Positions 25,501 through 33,409 are shown, numbered from the stretch's first letter. The stretch is 64,000 bases of DNA from Cryobacterium zongtaii (GCF_002909375.1 NZ_PPXD01000023.1:1-64000), one strand, 5' to 3'. Notes: generated by a model not told the origin, from the letters alone. A program made the numbers and translations.

Positions 25501-26286
25501 TTGGCTGAAGTAGTCATCCTCGAATCCCCCATCGACGCCGGCATCCTGGCCGCCGCATCGATTCGGTCACTCATCAGTCAGAAAGCGGATGCCGTCCTCG
25601 GTCTCGCCACCGGCTCCACGCCGATGTCGCTGTACAGCGCCCTCGCCGACTCGCTCAGGTCCGATCCGCTGGACGTGTCCAAGGTGCGCGGTTTCGCGCT
25701 CGACGAATACGTGGGCCTGCCCAGCGGACACCCGGAGAGCTACCGGTCCGTCATCACCCGCGACGCGGTGCTGCCGCTCGGTCTCACCCCCGGCAATATC
25801 CGGGTGCCCAACGGCGACCTGGCCACCCTCGAGACCGCGGGCAGCGAGTACGAGGCCGCCATCCGCGCCGCCGGCGGCGTCGATGTGCAGATCCTCGGAA
25901 TCGGCCGCACCGGCCACGTCGGCTTCAACGAGCCCGGCTCCTCATTCGCGTCGCTGACCCGGGTCAAGACCCTCACCGAGAAGACCCGGATCGACAACGC
26001 CAGGTTCTTCAGCTCCCCCCATGACGTTCCCGTCCACTGCATCACCCAGGGCCTGGGCACCATCCGCCGGGCCCGTCACCTGATCCTGCTGGCCTTCGGC
26101 GAGGAAAAGGCCGAGGCCATCGCCGCGGCGGTGGAGGGTCCGGTCACCTCGAGCAGCCCGGGCTCCGTCATCCAGTTGCACCCGCACGTCACCGTGCTCG
26201 TCGACGAGGCCGCGGCCTCGCGCCTGGCCAACCTCGACTACTACCGGTACACCTACGCGAACAAGCCGGCCTGGCAGGTCATCTAA
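25501..26286 (+). CDS. nagB: Glucosamine-6-phosphate deaminase
   Basis: Converts glucosamine-6-phosphate to fructose-6-phosphate and ammonia. It has 261 residues with LGLATGSTPMSLY, the catalytic Asp in ALDEYVGL and GIGRTGHVGFNEPGSS. The start is TTG 25501, preceded by GGAG; the longer frame adds unrelated sequence. It follows EIIC on the same strand, with 96 bp between. The stop overlaps the convergent LysE gene by 4 bp, so there is no room for a terminator. Confidence 0.94.
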   Translation: MAEVVILESPIDAGILAAASIRSLISQKADAVLGLATGSTPMSLYSALADSLRSDPLDVSKVRGFALDEYVGLPSGHPESYRSVITRDAVLPLGLTPGNIRVPNGDLATLETAGSEYEAAIRAAGGVDVQILGIGRTGHVGFNEPGSSFASLTRVKTLTEKTRIDNARFFSSPHDVPVHCITQGLGTIRRARHLILLAFGEEKAEAIAAAVEGPVTSSSPGSVIQLHPHVTVLVDEAAASRLANLDYYRYTYANKPAWQVI

Positions 26287-26927
26287 CCGGCCACCAGACC
26301 CGGCAGCGCGGCGACGACGGCGGCCGCACCGAGCACCATCACCAGGCCGTACCCGCAGGCGCTGAGCACGGACTGGCCCCGCACGCCGATCCGGCCGCCG
26401 GCGAAGGCCCCCACCGCGACCAGAACCAGTTGCCAGCCCAGGGAAGCCGCCACGGCGCCCGCCACGAACACGGCCGGCGCGCTGTCCAGGCCGAGGGACG
26501 GCGGCAACGCCGCGGTCAGTGCACCGAAGTACAGCAGCGTCGCCGGGTTGATCGCGGTGAGCCCGGCGAACGTCGCAAAGACCCGGCCCGGCGACGGCGG
26601 TCGCGGCGGCTTGTCGCGCGGCTGCGCCGCCGCGGGCCGGCGGCTCAGCCCAAGGGCTCCCAGCAGCAGGAGGATCAGCCCGGCGCCCACGGCCGGCGCC
26701 GCTCCCCAGGAGTCGAGAACCGGGGCGGCGACCGCACCGATCGCCAGTGCGGCGACGCAATAGAGTCCGTCCACCAACGCCACCGCCAGCGCGGCTATGG
26801 CCCCGGCACCGAAGCCGCCGGCCAGAGCCTCCCGCACCAGGAGCACGCCGATGGCGCCGAGCGGCACGGCCACTCCCCACCCGGCCAACAGCCCGCCGAC
26901 AAACAGTGGCCCCAGCTCGATCTCCAT
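26283..26927 (-). CDS. LysE-family amino-acid exporter
   Basis: A 214-residue membrane protein with about six helices. N-terminal GVAVPLGAIGVLLVREAL is the LysE/RhtB PxGP-like entry region, and the middle block FAGLTAINPATLLYFGAL matches the family TNPK-type motif. It probably exports amino acids or small metabolites. It is divergent from an Lrp-type regulator 68 bp away, the classic arrangement for an amino-acid exporter under Lrp control. Confidence 0.85.
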   Translation of the reverse strand: MEIELGPLFVGGLLAGWGVAVPLGAIGVLLVREALAGGFGAGAIAALAVALVDGLYCVAALAIGAVAAPVLDSWGAAPAVGAGLILLLLGALGLSRRPAAAQPRDKPPRPPSPGRVFATFAGLTAINPATLLYFGALTAALPPSLGLDSAPAVFVAGAVAASLGWQLVLVAVGAFAGGRIGVRGQSVLSACGYGLVMVLGAAAVVAALPGLVAG

Positions 26928-26983
26928 GCCACGATCCTGCCCTGGCCGCCGACCCTGCCCCTAGATTTTCTCCGCGGCACGGC

Positions 26984-26989
26984 TACGAT
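26984..26989 (+). promoter_or_regulatory. Putative -10 of the Lrp-type gene (leaderless)
   Basis: TACGAT ends exactly 6 nt before ATG 26996; there is no Shine-Dalgarno. Confidence 0.5.
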
Positions 26990-26995
26990 CGCGGC

Positions 26996-27436
26996 ATGGA
27001 CGATCTCGACGGCGAAATCATCGGCATTCTGCGCACCGACGGGCGCATTTCCTTCAGTGCCCTCGGCACCGCGGTGGGGTTGAGCACGAACGCGGCCGCC
27101 GCGCGGGTGCGGAAGCTCGAAGCCACCGGGGTCATCGTGGGGTATCGGGCTGTGCTGGCCGATGACGCGCCGCTGGGCCCGCTCGGGCTGGAGGCTTTCA
27201 TCGACGTTCGGCTCCGCACCGACGCGGACTCCGATTCCTTCCTCCTCGCCGCTCTGGCCGAGCCCGAGGTGCGTGATGCCGCGCATGTGACCGGTCCGTA
27301 CGACTACCTGCTGCACGTTTGGGTCAATGACACCACGCACCTGAACGAGCTGCTGCACCGCCTGAAGAAGCAGGCCGGGGCCGGTCAAACCCAGACTCGG
27401 CTCGCCCTGCGGCCACCAGCCACCGCCAGGGAATGA
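26996..27436 (+). CDS. Lrp/AsnC-family transcriptional regulator
   Basis: A 146-residue amino-acid-responsive regulator. The N-terminal winged helix (DDLDGEIIGILRTDGRISFSALGTAVGLS) is followed by an RAM/AsnC ligand domain (about 65-140). No Shine-Dalgarno is visible, and TACGAT 6 nt upstream suggests a leaderless transcript. It stands between a divergent LysE exporter and the co-directional azlCD pair, so it probably activates export of amino acids, as Lrp does for BrnFE in corynebacteria. Confidence 0.9.
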   Translation: MDDLDGEIIGILRTDGRISFSALGTAVGLSTNAAAARVRKLEATGVIVGYRAVLADDAPLGPLGLEAFIDVRLRTDADSDSFLLAALAEPEVRDAAHVTGPYDYLLHVWVNDTTHLNELLHRLKKQAGAGQTQTRLALRPPATARE

Positions 27437-27459
27437 CCCGGTCCGGGCGCCGCTTCGGC

Positions 27460-27465
27460 TAAAAT
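27460..27465 (+). promoter_or_regulatory. Putative -10 of azlC (leaderless)
   Basis: TAAAAT ends 6 nt before GTG 27472. It would give azlCD its own promoter apart from the Lrp gene. Confidence 0.5.
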
Positions 27466-27471
27466 CGGCCG

Positions 27472-28221
27472 GTGTCCACGTCCCTGCGCCAGTCCCCCGG
27501 AGCCCGGGTCGGCCTGTCCATCGCCGTGGCCACCGGCCTGTACGGCGTCTCGTTCGGCGCCCTGTCCGTCGCGTCCGGGCTGACCGTGTGGCAGACCCAG
27601 GCGCTGAGCCTGCTGCTGTTCTCCGGCGGCTCACAGTTCGCGTTCATCGGCGTCATCGCCGGCGGCGGCACGCCGGTGGCCGCCGCGAGCGCGGCGGCAC
27701 TGCTGGGCATCCGCAACGCGGTGTACGGGATGCAGATCAACGTTCTGCTGCAGCCGCGCGGGTGGTGGCGCCTCGCGGCCGCGCAGGTGACCATCGACGA
27801 GTCCCTGGCCACCAGCACCGGTCAGACCGACCCTCTCGAGCAGCGACGCGGTTTTTGGGTGGCCGGGGTCGGCATCTTCGTGCTGTGGAACCTATTCACC
27901 CTGGTCGGCTCCCTGGCCGGCGACGCGCTCGGCGACCCCAAGCGGTGGGGCCTGGACGGCGCCGCTGTGGCCGCGTTCCTGGCCCTGCTCTGGCCGCGGC
28001 TGCGGTCGCGGGACGCCGGCGCGATCGCGGCGGCCTGTGCGCTCGCCACGATCCTTGCCATACCGTTTGTGCCACCTGGCGTGCCGATTCTGGTGGCAGC
28101 CGTGGTGGCCGCCGCGGTCGGCTGGTTCGGCTATCGGGCCGGACCCGACGGTGAGGGCCTGGAGCCCGATATCGACCCGTATCCCGACACCGTGCAGACC
28201 GACCGGACGGACCCCTCGTGA
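27472..28221 (+). CDS. azlC: Branched-chain amino-acid exporter large subunit, AzlC family
   Basis: A 249-residue membrane protein of the AzlC/BrnF family, with the N-terminal GLYGVSFGALSVASGL and FSGGSQFAF motifs and the LLGIRNAVYGMQI block. It forms a two-component exporter for branched-chain amino acids (and methionine in relatives) with the overlapping AzlD. The start is GTG 27472 without a Shine-Dalgarno. The acidic C-terminal tail of about 25 residues is probably cytoplasmic and disordered. Confidence 0.9.
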   Translation: MSTSLRQSPGARVGLSIAVATGLYGVSFGALSVASGLTVWQTQALSLLLFSGGSQFAFIGVIAGGGTPVAAASAAALLGIRNAVYGMQINVLLQPRGWWRLAAAQVTIDESLATSTGQTDPLEQRRGFWVAGVGIFVLWNLFTLVGSLAGDALGDPKRWGLDGAAVAAFLALLWPRLRSRDAGAIAAACALATILAIPFVPPGVPILVAAVVAAAVGWFGYRAGPDGEGLEPDIDPYPDTVQTDRTDPS

Positions 28222-28529
28222 CGCTGTGGTTCTGGATCGTCGTCGCCTGCGTCGTCGGGTTCCTCACCAAGCTCCTCGGCTATCTCGTGCCGAAGAAGTG
28301 GCTGGCGAATCCGCGGGTTGCCCGGATCGCAGGCACCCTCACCATCGGCCTGCTGGCCTCCCTCACCGTTGCCAACTCGGTGGCGACCGGGCAACAGCTG
28401 GTGCTCGACGCCAGGCTGGGGGCCCTGGTGGCCGCCGCCGTGGCCCTGTGGCTGAAGGCGCCGTTCCTCGTCGTGGTGATCGTGGGTGCGGCAGCGGCGG
28501 CCGGGCTCCGGCTGCTCGGCCTGCCGTAG
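28218..28529 (+). CDS. azlD: Branched-chain amino-acid exporter small subunit, AzlD family
   Basis: A 103-residue protein with four hydrophobic helices and the AzlD/BrnE pattern of a helix entry followed by a short PKKW loop. GTG 28218 overlaps the azlC stop (GTGA), so the two subunits are translationally coupled. A GC-rich hairpin follows 4 bp past the stop. Confidence 0.88.
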   Translation: MTLWFWIVVACVVGFLTKLLGYLVPKKWLANPRVARIAGTLTIGLLASLTVANSVATGQQLVLDARLGALVAAAVALWLKAPFLVVVIVGAAAAAGLRLLGLP

Positions 28530-28533
28530 TCCT

Positions 28534-28553
28534 GGGCGGGATCGGCCCCGCCC
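28534..28553 (+). terminator. Hairpin after azlD
   Basis: Arms GGGCGGG and CCCGCCC around ATCGGC, directly after the azlD stop. The following 210 bp up to the sigma-like gene hold no gene I can support; a 43-codon frame from ATG 28619 lacks a ribosome site. Confidence 0.6.
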
Positions 28554-28766
28554 GTGTGCTAGTATAGGAAGTTGCGCGTCGATCCTTACCACGATCCGAC
28601 CACTCCGCTGCCCCAATCCATGGCCGGAGTCACGCACCGCTCGAACGGGTACTACCCGCTCGGACGCACTCGACCGGGACTTACGGTCGATCACCTACGC
28701 TGTTCGAATTTCGGCGCACGCAATGCTGCGCGCCGCCTTCACACGTCATAACGAAAAGTACGATTC

Positions 28767-28976
28767 ATGTTCACAACCACTCATACCCTCGACCACGCCA
28801 CGGACGCCATCGACACCCTGTCGCCGGAACACCGCCAGGCGATTCACCTCGCCTACTACTCGGGCTTCAGCAACAATCAGGTCGCCGACCTGCTCGGCGT
28901 GAGCGTCGACGTCGCCGATTCCCGTCTGAGCGAGGGCCTCACGCACCTGCGTTCGGCCCTGCGCGTCGCCGCCTGA
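28767..28976 (+). CDS. Stand-alone sigma-70 region 4-like protein
   Basis: A 69-residue protein consisting only of a sigma region 4-type helix-turn-helix: LSPEHRQAIHLAYYSGFSNNQVADLLGV...RLSEGLTHLRSAL, matching the C-terminus of ECF sigma factors. No region 2 is present, so it cannot recognise a -10 element by itself. It may be a split-sigma partner, a promoter-binding adaptor or a decayed ECF factor. ATG 28767 has only a weak GAAAAG. It is followed 53 bp later by a zinc-ribbon protein on the same strand. Confidence 0.72.
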   Translation: MFTTTHTLDHATDAIDTLSPEHRQAIHLAYYSGFSNNQVADLLGVSVDVADSRLSEGLTHLRSALRVAA

Positions 28977-29029
28977 CTACTACCGGGAGACGGGCAATCC
29001 TTCTCCTGACACCTCGGAAGGAACCGACA

Positions 29030-29284
29030 ATGTTTCTCCTCTTCGGCATCAATGCCTCGCAGAAGGTCATCAACGTCGTCACGTTCGTCTGCGCATTCTG
29101 CGGGGAGCGAGCGCCGCAAAATGTCGTGAAGTCTGCGAACCGGTTCACGGTGTTTTTTCTGCCGCTGTTCTCGTTCTCCACCAAGTATTCCAACGAGTGC
29201 ACGAACTGTGGCGGACAGACCCGCCTCAGCGCCGACCAGGCGCGACATTCACTGGACTGGGTGCAGTCCCGCATGTCTTCCTAG
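29030..29284 (+). CDS. Zinc-ribbon domain protein
   Basis: An 84-residue protein with two CxxC pairs, CAFCGERAPQ and CTNCGGQ, separated by about 35 residues that include a hydrophobic stretch (FTVFFLPLFSFSTKY). It looks like the widespread zinc-ribbon proteins of actinobacteria, possibly membrane-proximal. ATG 29030 has AAGGAA at good spacing. Its role is unknown. It could be co-transcribed with the sigma region 4 protein upstream. Confidence 0.75.
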   Translation: MFLLFGINASQKVINVVTFVCAFCGERAPQNVVKSANRFTVFFLPLFSFSTKYSNECTNCGGQTRLSADQARHSLDWVQSRMSS

Positions 29285-29295
29285 AGGCTGCGACA

Positions 29296-29326
29296 GGCGC
29301 TCCGGTCGCCTCGAGACCGGTGCGCC
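29296..29326. terminator. Hairpin between convergent genes
   Basis: Arms GGCGCTCCGGTC and GACCGGTGCGCC (one mismatch) around GCCTCGA, between the zinc-ribbon gene and the convergent methyltransferase. Confidence 0.5.
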
Positions 29327-29393
29327 ACCTCCTCGTCAACAGATGTCCGCACGGGCAACAGTTGTCGGCGGGCTTCGGCTGGTGCAGAGCCGG

Positions 29394-30242
29394 CTACGAG
29401 GTTGATCGCTTCTCGAACACCCACAGGCCGTTCGTGGCCGGGAACCACGGCCGGTCGCCGCTTGTGACTCTGAGGCAGGAGAGGGCGTCGACGTATCCCT
29501 GCTGGGTGACCGCCTCGCTGTGCACGAGATCGAAGCCCAGGTCCCCTGCGTATTGGCTGTACCCGCCCAGAGTGAAGAGCTGATAACGCTCCAGGGCTTC
29601 CCGCGGGAAGGTCTCGATGCCCCAGGTGAGCGTGAGCAGAAACTCGGCGACGGCATGCCGGGTGCCGGTCAGGCTCCGCCCGCGCAGGTGCAGTGCCCGC
29701 AACAACGGGTGCGGGCTGCGCCGCAGGTAGTCGTGGAACGCCTCGACGTCCTCGTCGGACAGTCCGTCCACGGTCGCCGGCTCCGTGGGCCGTTCCGGCA
29801 TGACACCGTCGCGGATGATCAAGCGGCCCCGGCCGCGCAGGCTCTCGCGGCACCGGGTCACGGTGAGCGCCAGCGCGTCGTACCCGCGCAGGATTGGTTC
29901 GGTATTCGGCGACGTTCCGTAGGAGTAGACCTCATGCAGCAGGGCGCTCACGACGATCGTGTCGAACGGCTCGTCGAAGAGCTGCGGCACCTGCTCGGCG
30001 TAGCCGCGCCGCACCTCGTGCAGCATCCCGAGCGCAGTCAGCCTGGTGATGGCGTCCGGCGCGGCGTCCAGGGCGGATGTCCGGAAGCCGGCACCCGCGA
30101 TCGCGGCGGTGAGCTCGCCACCGCCGGCTCCGACATCCAACACCAGGGGGCCACGCAGGTGCGGCAGCACCATCCGCGCCTTGTCACCGAGCGAGGAGCC
30201 CATCCGGTCGAAATAGCGAGGCTCCAGCGCAACTGTCGGCAT
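29394..30242 (-). CDS. Class I SAM-dependent methyltransferase
   Basis: A 282-residue protein with the SAM-binding motif I LDVGAGGGELTAAI (about 35-48), an acidic ALDAAPDAI loop and the later motif FDTIVVSALLHEVYSYG. Its acceptor substrate cannot be told. The C-terminal half is lineage-specific and rich in Arg and His. ATG 30242 is preceded by GAGGAG 11 nt away; the longer frame to 30506 crosses the promoter of the divergent TetR gene and is not used. Confidence 0.75.
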   Translation of the reverse strand: MPTVALEPRYFDRMGSSLGDKARMVLPHLRGPLVLDVGAGGGELTAAIAGAGFRTSALDAAPDAITRLTALGMLHEVRRGYAEQVPQLFDEPFDTIVVSALLHEVYSYGTSPNTEPILRGYDALALTVTRCRESLRGRGRLIIRDGVMPERPTEPATVDGLSDEDVEAFHDYLRRSPHPLLRALHLRGRSLTGTRHAVAEFLLTLTWGIETFPREALERYQLFTLGGYSQYAGDLGFDLVHSEAVTQQGYVDALSCLRVTSGDRPWFPATNGLWVFEKRSTS

Positions 30243-30382
30243 GGGTAGGCGTGCTCCTCGCGGGCGGCGGTCGGGAAGGCTCAAGGCTAGCGAAAACGAC
30301 GGGTCCTCGTCCGGCTCCGGTGCGTCCCGGGCCGGCTCGCCACCTGCCGGGCGAACGCGGAGTGGAATCGTCTGAGAAACCA

Positions 30383-30396
30383 ACCGTCCGGACGGT
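30383..30396. promoter_or_regulatory. Candidate TetR operator
   Basis: A perfect 14-bp palindrome, ACCGTCCGGACGGT, covering the -35 region of the TetR gene, 21 bp before its start codon. This placement fits autorepression. Confidence 0.65.
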
Positions 30397-30405
30397 CTTT
30401 TTTGG

Positions 30406-30411
30406 TACGAT
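30406..30411 (+). promoter_or_regulatory. Putative -10 of the TetR gene (leaderless)
   Basis: TACGAT ends exactly 6 nt before ATG 30418; there is no Shine-Dalgarno. Confidence 0.55.
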
Positions 30412-30417
30412 GTTCGC

Positions 30418-30948
30418 ATGGATCGCAAAGCACTCATCCTCGGCGCCGCTCGACAGCTCACACTAGATCGCGGAGTCGTGCCCTCGCTGAACGAGACGGC
30501 GAGCAAGGCCGGCGTCTCGAAGGGTGGCCTCCTGCATCACTTCCCCTCCCGGGCGGCGCTTGTGCAAGGACTGGCTGTGGCTGCTCTTGAGGAAATCGAC
30601 GCCATAATGGTCGCCGCATCGACGGAGGGCCGAGCGGCGGAAACGTGGTTGCGAATCTCGGTGCCGGCCGGGGAGGACGTGGCGTTGTTCCGGGCGTTGG
30701 CCATCGCGCACCGCGCGGTCGAGACGCCCGGCGACGACGTCGCGGCCGCATCGCGGGAGGCGATCGCACGGTGGGAGTCGATGATCCAGGACGACACGGG
30801 AGACGCGACTCGAGCGCGGATCATCCGTCTAGTCGGAGACGGACTCGCCGCGAACGTCGTCGCCGGCATCGAAACCGCCCCCACGGAGGCGGAGCTCGAC
30901 GCCCTGATCGACGTCCTCGTGCGCCGTCCGGGGCAGGACAGTCGGTGA
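30418..30948 (+). CDS. TetR-family transcriptional regulator
   Basis: A 176-residue regulator with the N-terminal TetR helix-turn-helix (LNETASKAGVSKGGLLHHFPSRAALVQGL) and an all-helical ligand domain. The palindrome at 30383 lies in its promoter, pointing to self-repression. Its stop overlaps the start of a GAP-family membrane protein by GTGA, so regulator and transporter are one operon and the transporter is probably its target. Confidence 0.9.
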   Translation: MDRKALILGAARQLTLDRGVVPSLNETASKAGVSKGGLLHHFPSRAALVQGLAVAALEEIDAIMVAASTEGRAAETWLRISVPAGEDVALFRALAIAHRAVETPGDDVAAASREAIARWESMIQDDTGDATRARIIRLVGDGLAANVVAGIETAPTEAELDALIDVLVRRPGQDSR

Positions 30949-31613
30949 CCGCGCCCCTTCTGCTCGCGATCGCCGGGCTCGCGGTGCTGGACTCGTTCAA
31001 CCCGGCCACGATCGTCGCAGTGACTCTGATCCTCCTTGCCGCCCCCCGGCGCCCCGTGCTGACGGCGCTGGTGACGGTGCTCGGTGCAGCACTCACCGTG
31101 TTCGGCGCCGGCGCTGCTCTGTTCCTCGGCGCGGGCGCTGCTTCCGGAGCGGTCGACGGCATCGTACAGGGCATCCGATACGTCGCCTTCGCCGCCGCCG
31201 GCCTCGTGCTGATCCTCGCCGGCATCCGGCGGTTCCGCACCAGACCCCGCACCCCCATCGCACTGCCCGCTTGGTTCACGCCCTGGACGGCGCTTCCGTT
31301 CGGCGCGCTACTGACCGGCGCCGACCTGCCCAACGCGTTTCCGTACTTCATCGCGATCGAACGCCTCCTCAACGCCGGTGTCACTACCGGGGCAGGGCTG
31401 CTGATCCTCGCTGGCTACGCCGTGATCTACTGCCTCCCCTGCCTCGTGCTTCTCACCGTGGGCATCCTCTCCCACCGGCGGACGCACGCTTTGCTTTCCC
31501 GCATCACCACGCGCCTGGGCACCGGTGACGTCACGGCATCGCCGGTGATAGCAGTCGCGTTGATTCTGCTCGGCGGGGTGGTCGCCTCGCTGCCCTTCTG
31601 GGCGCTGCGCTGA
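30945..31613 (+). CDS. GAP-family (Sap/LysE-like) membrane protein
   Basis: A 222-residue protein with about six helices and the DSFNPATI motif near the N-terminus, typical of the GAP/Sap superfamily of LysE-like transporters (known members act in peptidoglycolipid export in mycobacteria). A second motif, TGADLPNAFPYFIAIERLL, is also characteristic. It is translationally coupled to the TetR regulator; the exported compound is unknown. Confidence 0.8.
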   Translation: MTAPLLLAIAGLAVLDSFNPATIVAVTLILLAAPRRPVLTALVTVLGAALTVFGAGAALFLGAGAASGAVDGIVQGIRYVAFAAAGLVLILAGIRRFRTRPRTPIALPAWFTPWTALPFGALLTGADLPNAFPYFIAIERLLNAGVTTGAGLLILAGYAVIYCLPCLVLLTVGILSHRRTHALLSRITTRLGTGDVTASPVIAVALILLGGVVASLPFWALR

Positions 31614-31744
31614 ACGTGGCGTCGATCCAGATCTCTTCGTTGATGACCTGGACGCCGTCTCGGTAGCTCTCGATAACGCAGAACGAATTTCAGCAGTGTC
31701 CGATCCGCGGCCGACTCATCGAGCGACTCCCCCGTGATCGTGAA
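31614..31744. other. Gene-free stretch with a possible coding relic
   Basis: 131 bp between the GAP gene and the convergent SRPBCC gene, with no hairpin. On the minus strand, one frame reads ESLDESAADRTLLKF and another continues as IESYRDGVQVINEEIW, as if a short conserved protein had been frameshifted and truncated. I cannot name the family. Confidence 0.25.
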
Positions 31745-32206
31745 CTACTGGGCAACATCCTCGAGGAGGATCGCGAGCTCGGCGAGTTCGACGTCCCAGC
31801 CCTCTCGGTTCTGCTCGAGACGTTCGCGACGGTAGCGAGTACCGCCGGGGAGCGTATCGAAGCCCGATTCGATCACCGTGACATCCGTCCCGGTACCAGC
31901 ATCGGCGATGGTGAAGCGCACGTGCGTCGAGTACTCGTCGAGCTTTTCGGCGGGGATTCCGGACCAACGGAAGCCGAACGAGTCGTCGGGCACCACCTCG
32001 GTGATTTCGATCGGGAAGCTGCCGTAGTCATCCCAGTCGATGCTGCCGGTAGCGCCGGGCTCGAGCGCGGCGAACACCACACCGTCTCCGAACCACTGGA
32101 CCATCACCTCGGGGTCGGTCAGCGCCTTCCAGACGCGCGCGCGCGAAGCCTCGATGTGCACGGTGCGGGTCACGGTGTGGCCCTTGATTCTTGCGTGATC
32201 AGACAA
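31745..32206 (-). CDS. SRPBCC (AHSA1-type) domain protein
   Basis: A 153-residue START-like fold: HIEASRARVWKALTDPEVMVQWFG at the N-terminus and the closing long helix (RRERLEQNREGWDVELAELAILLED). It is a ligand-binding or polyketide-cyclase-like protein of unknown ligand. The start TTG 32206 is supported by GAAGGA 6 nt upstream; the longer frame to 32290 is unlikely. Relatives are often paired with an ArsR regulator, but none is visible here. Confidence 0.8.
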   Translation of the reverse strand: MSDHARIKGHTVTRTVHIEASRARVWKALTDPEVMVQWFGDGVVFAALEPGATGSIDWDDYGSFPIEITEVVPDDSFGFRWSGIPAEKLDEYSTHVRFTIADAGTGTDVTVIESGFDTLPGGTRYRRERLEQNREGWDVELAELAILLEDVAQ

Positions 32207-32388
32207 GGTGTTTCCTTCACGTTCGAGCTGAGCGCGACGGGACATTGCCCGCCGAGCGGCGCGTGAACTAGTTCCGCAAACGCGCCTCATCGAGCGTACC
32301 CATGATTGCGAACCTGTTCACGGGCGAGAGAACCGCGCGAGCTCGATCAGTTGTGGGATTTCCGTGGGGTGTGACCGCGTCCGGGGAC

Positions 32389-32426
32389 AAAAAAACCCCG
32401 TGATCACAAGGATCAACGGGGTTTTT
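32389..32426 (-). terminator. Terminator of the Ser tRNA
   Basis: Arms AAAAACCCCGTGATC and GATCAACGGGGTTTTT around a short loop, immediately downstream of the tRNA. On the minus strand it ends in a run of T, a classic intrinsic terminator. Confidence 0.85.
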
Positions 32427-32428
32427 CG

Positions 32429-32518
32429 TGGCGGTACCGGTGGGATTTGAACCCACGGTGGAGTCTCCCCCACACAACTTTTCGAGAGTTGCACCTTCGG
32501 CCGCTCGGACACGGTACC
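32429..32518 (-). tRNA. tRNA-Ser (anticodon CGA)
   Basis: A 90-nt cloverleaf with a 7-bp acceptor stem (GGTACCG/CGGTACC), an encoded CCA, the long variable arm expected of a serine tRNA, anticodon stem CAACT/AGTTG with loop CTCGAAA, and the T-loop GGTTCAAATCC. The anticodon CGA reads UCG, a common codon at this GC content. Confidence 0.95.
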
Positions 32519-32582
32519 GAGAGCGATTGTAGTTGAGAGGAGGGGTCCGGCGCCAATCCGGGCAATTGTCAGAGGCCGGCGG

Positions 32583-32588
32583 TACTCT
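32583..32588 (+). promoter_or_regulatory. Putative -10 of the SGNH hydrolase gene (leaderless)
   Basis: TACTCT ends 6 nt before GTG 32595; there is no Shine-Dalgarno. Confidence 0.45.
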
Positions 32589-32594
32589 CGCGGG

Positions 32595-33377
32595 GTGACA
32601 AACGACAGTTCCACTCCCCGCACTCTTGCCCTCGCCGCCGGCGCCCTGGCCACCACCGCCGGCATCACAGCGGTGGCGGTCGCCAACTACAGGCGCTTCA
32701 AGCTGCACCTGGCCGCCAACGCCGCCGAGCTCAACGAGACCTTGCCGATCAATTCGCTCTGGTGGCGCACCCACGCCAAGGAGAAGGGCGACCTGCTTTA
32801 CGTGGCCATCGGTGACAGTGCCGCGCAGGGCATCGGCGCCAGCGCGCCCAACCGTGGTTATGTCGGCATCCTGGCCGACCACATCCGTCTGGCCACAGGC
32901 CGCACCCTGCGGGTGATCAACCTCAGTGTCTCAGGGGCCACCGTGGAGCTGGCCGTGCGCGACCAGCTGCCGCGGTTCGCCAAGCTGCAGCCCGACTTCG
33001 TCACCGTCGCCATCGGCGCCAACGACATCGCCCAGTGGGATGCGGAACGCTTCGAATCCGGCATTCGCACAGTGTTCGCGGCCCTGCCGCCGCACGCGCT
33101 CGTGGCCGACCTGCCGTGCTTCCACCTGCCCCACAACGAACGCAAGGTGGCCGTGGCCAACCAGATCGTGCGCGACGTGGCCGCCGAGCACGGCCTCACC
33201 GTCGTGCCGCTGCACGCCACCACCAAACGACAGGGCTGGCGGAGCGTGCTGACGCAGGTGGCCAACGATATGTTCCACCCGAACGACCGCGGCTACCGCA
33301 CCTGGGCGGAGGCCTTCCTGCCCCTGCTCAGCTCGGCCGTGGCCCGACGAGTCCCCCAGGAGGCCCTGACCGAGTGA
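32595..33377 (+). CDS. SGNH/GDSL-family hydrolase
   Basis: A 260-residue esterase-like enzyme with an N-terminal hydrophobic segment (about 10-30) that may anchor it in the membrane. The four blocks are visible: IGDSAAQG with the nucleophile Ser, the Gly block NLSVSGA, Asn in IGANDI, and the Asp/His pair in DMFHPNDRGY. The substrate could be a lipid or cell-wall acyl ester. GTG 32595 appears leaderless. It lies directly upstream of radA. Confidence 0.87.
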   Translation: MTNDSSTPRTLALAAGALATTAGITAVAVANYRRFKLHLAANAAELNETLPINSLWWRTHAKEKGDLLYVAIGDSAAQGIGASAPNRGYVGILADHIRLATGRTLRVINLSVSGATVELAVRDQLPRFAKLQPDFVTVAIGANDIAQWDAERFESGIRTVFAALPPHALVADLPCFHLPHNERKVAVANQIVRDVAAEHGLTVVPLHATTKRQGWRSVLTQVANDMFHPNDRGYRTWAEAFLPLLSSAVARRVPQEALTE

Positions 33378-33397
33378 GGCGTGTCTGCGGCCGCGGC

Positions 33398-33403
33398 TAG
33401 GCT
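33398..33403 (+). promoter_or_regulatory. Putative -10 of radA (leaderless)
   Basis: TAGGCT ends exactly 6 nt before ATG 33410; there is no Shine-Dalgarno. Confidence 0.5.
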
Positions 33404-33409
33404 CGCAGC

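Noticed and set aside
28619..28750. 43-codon frame before the sigma region 4 gene
   Set aside because: No ribosome site, no known motif, and codon use unlike the neighbours.
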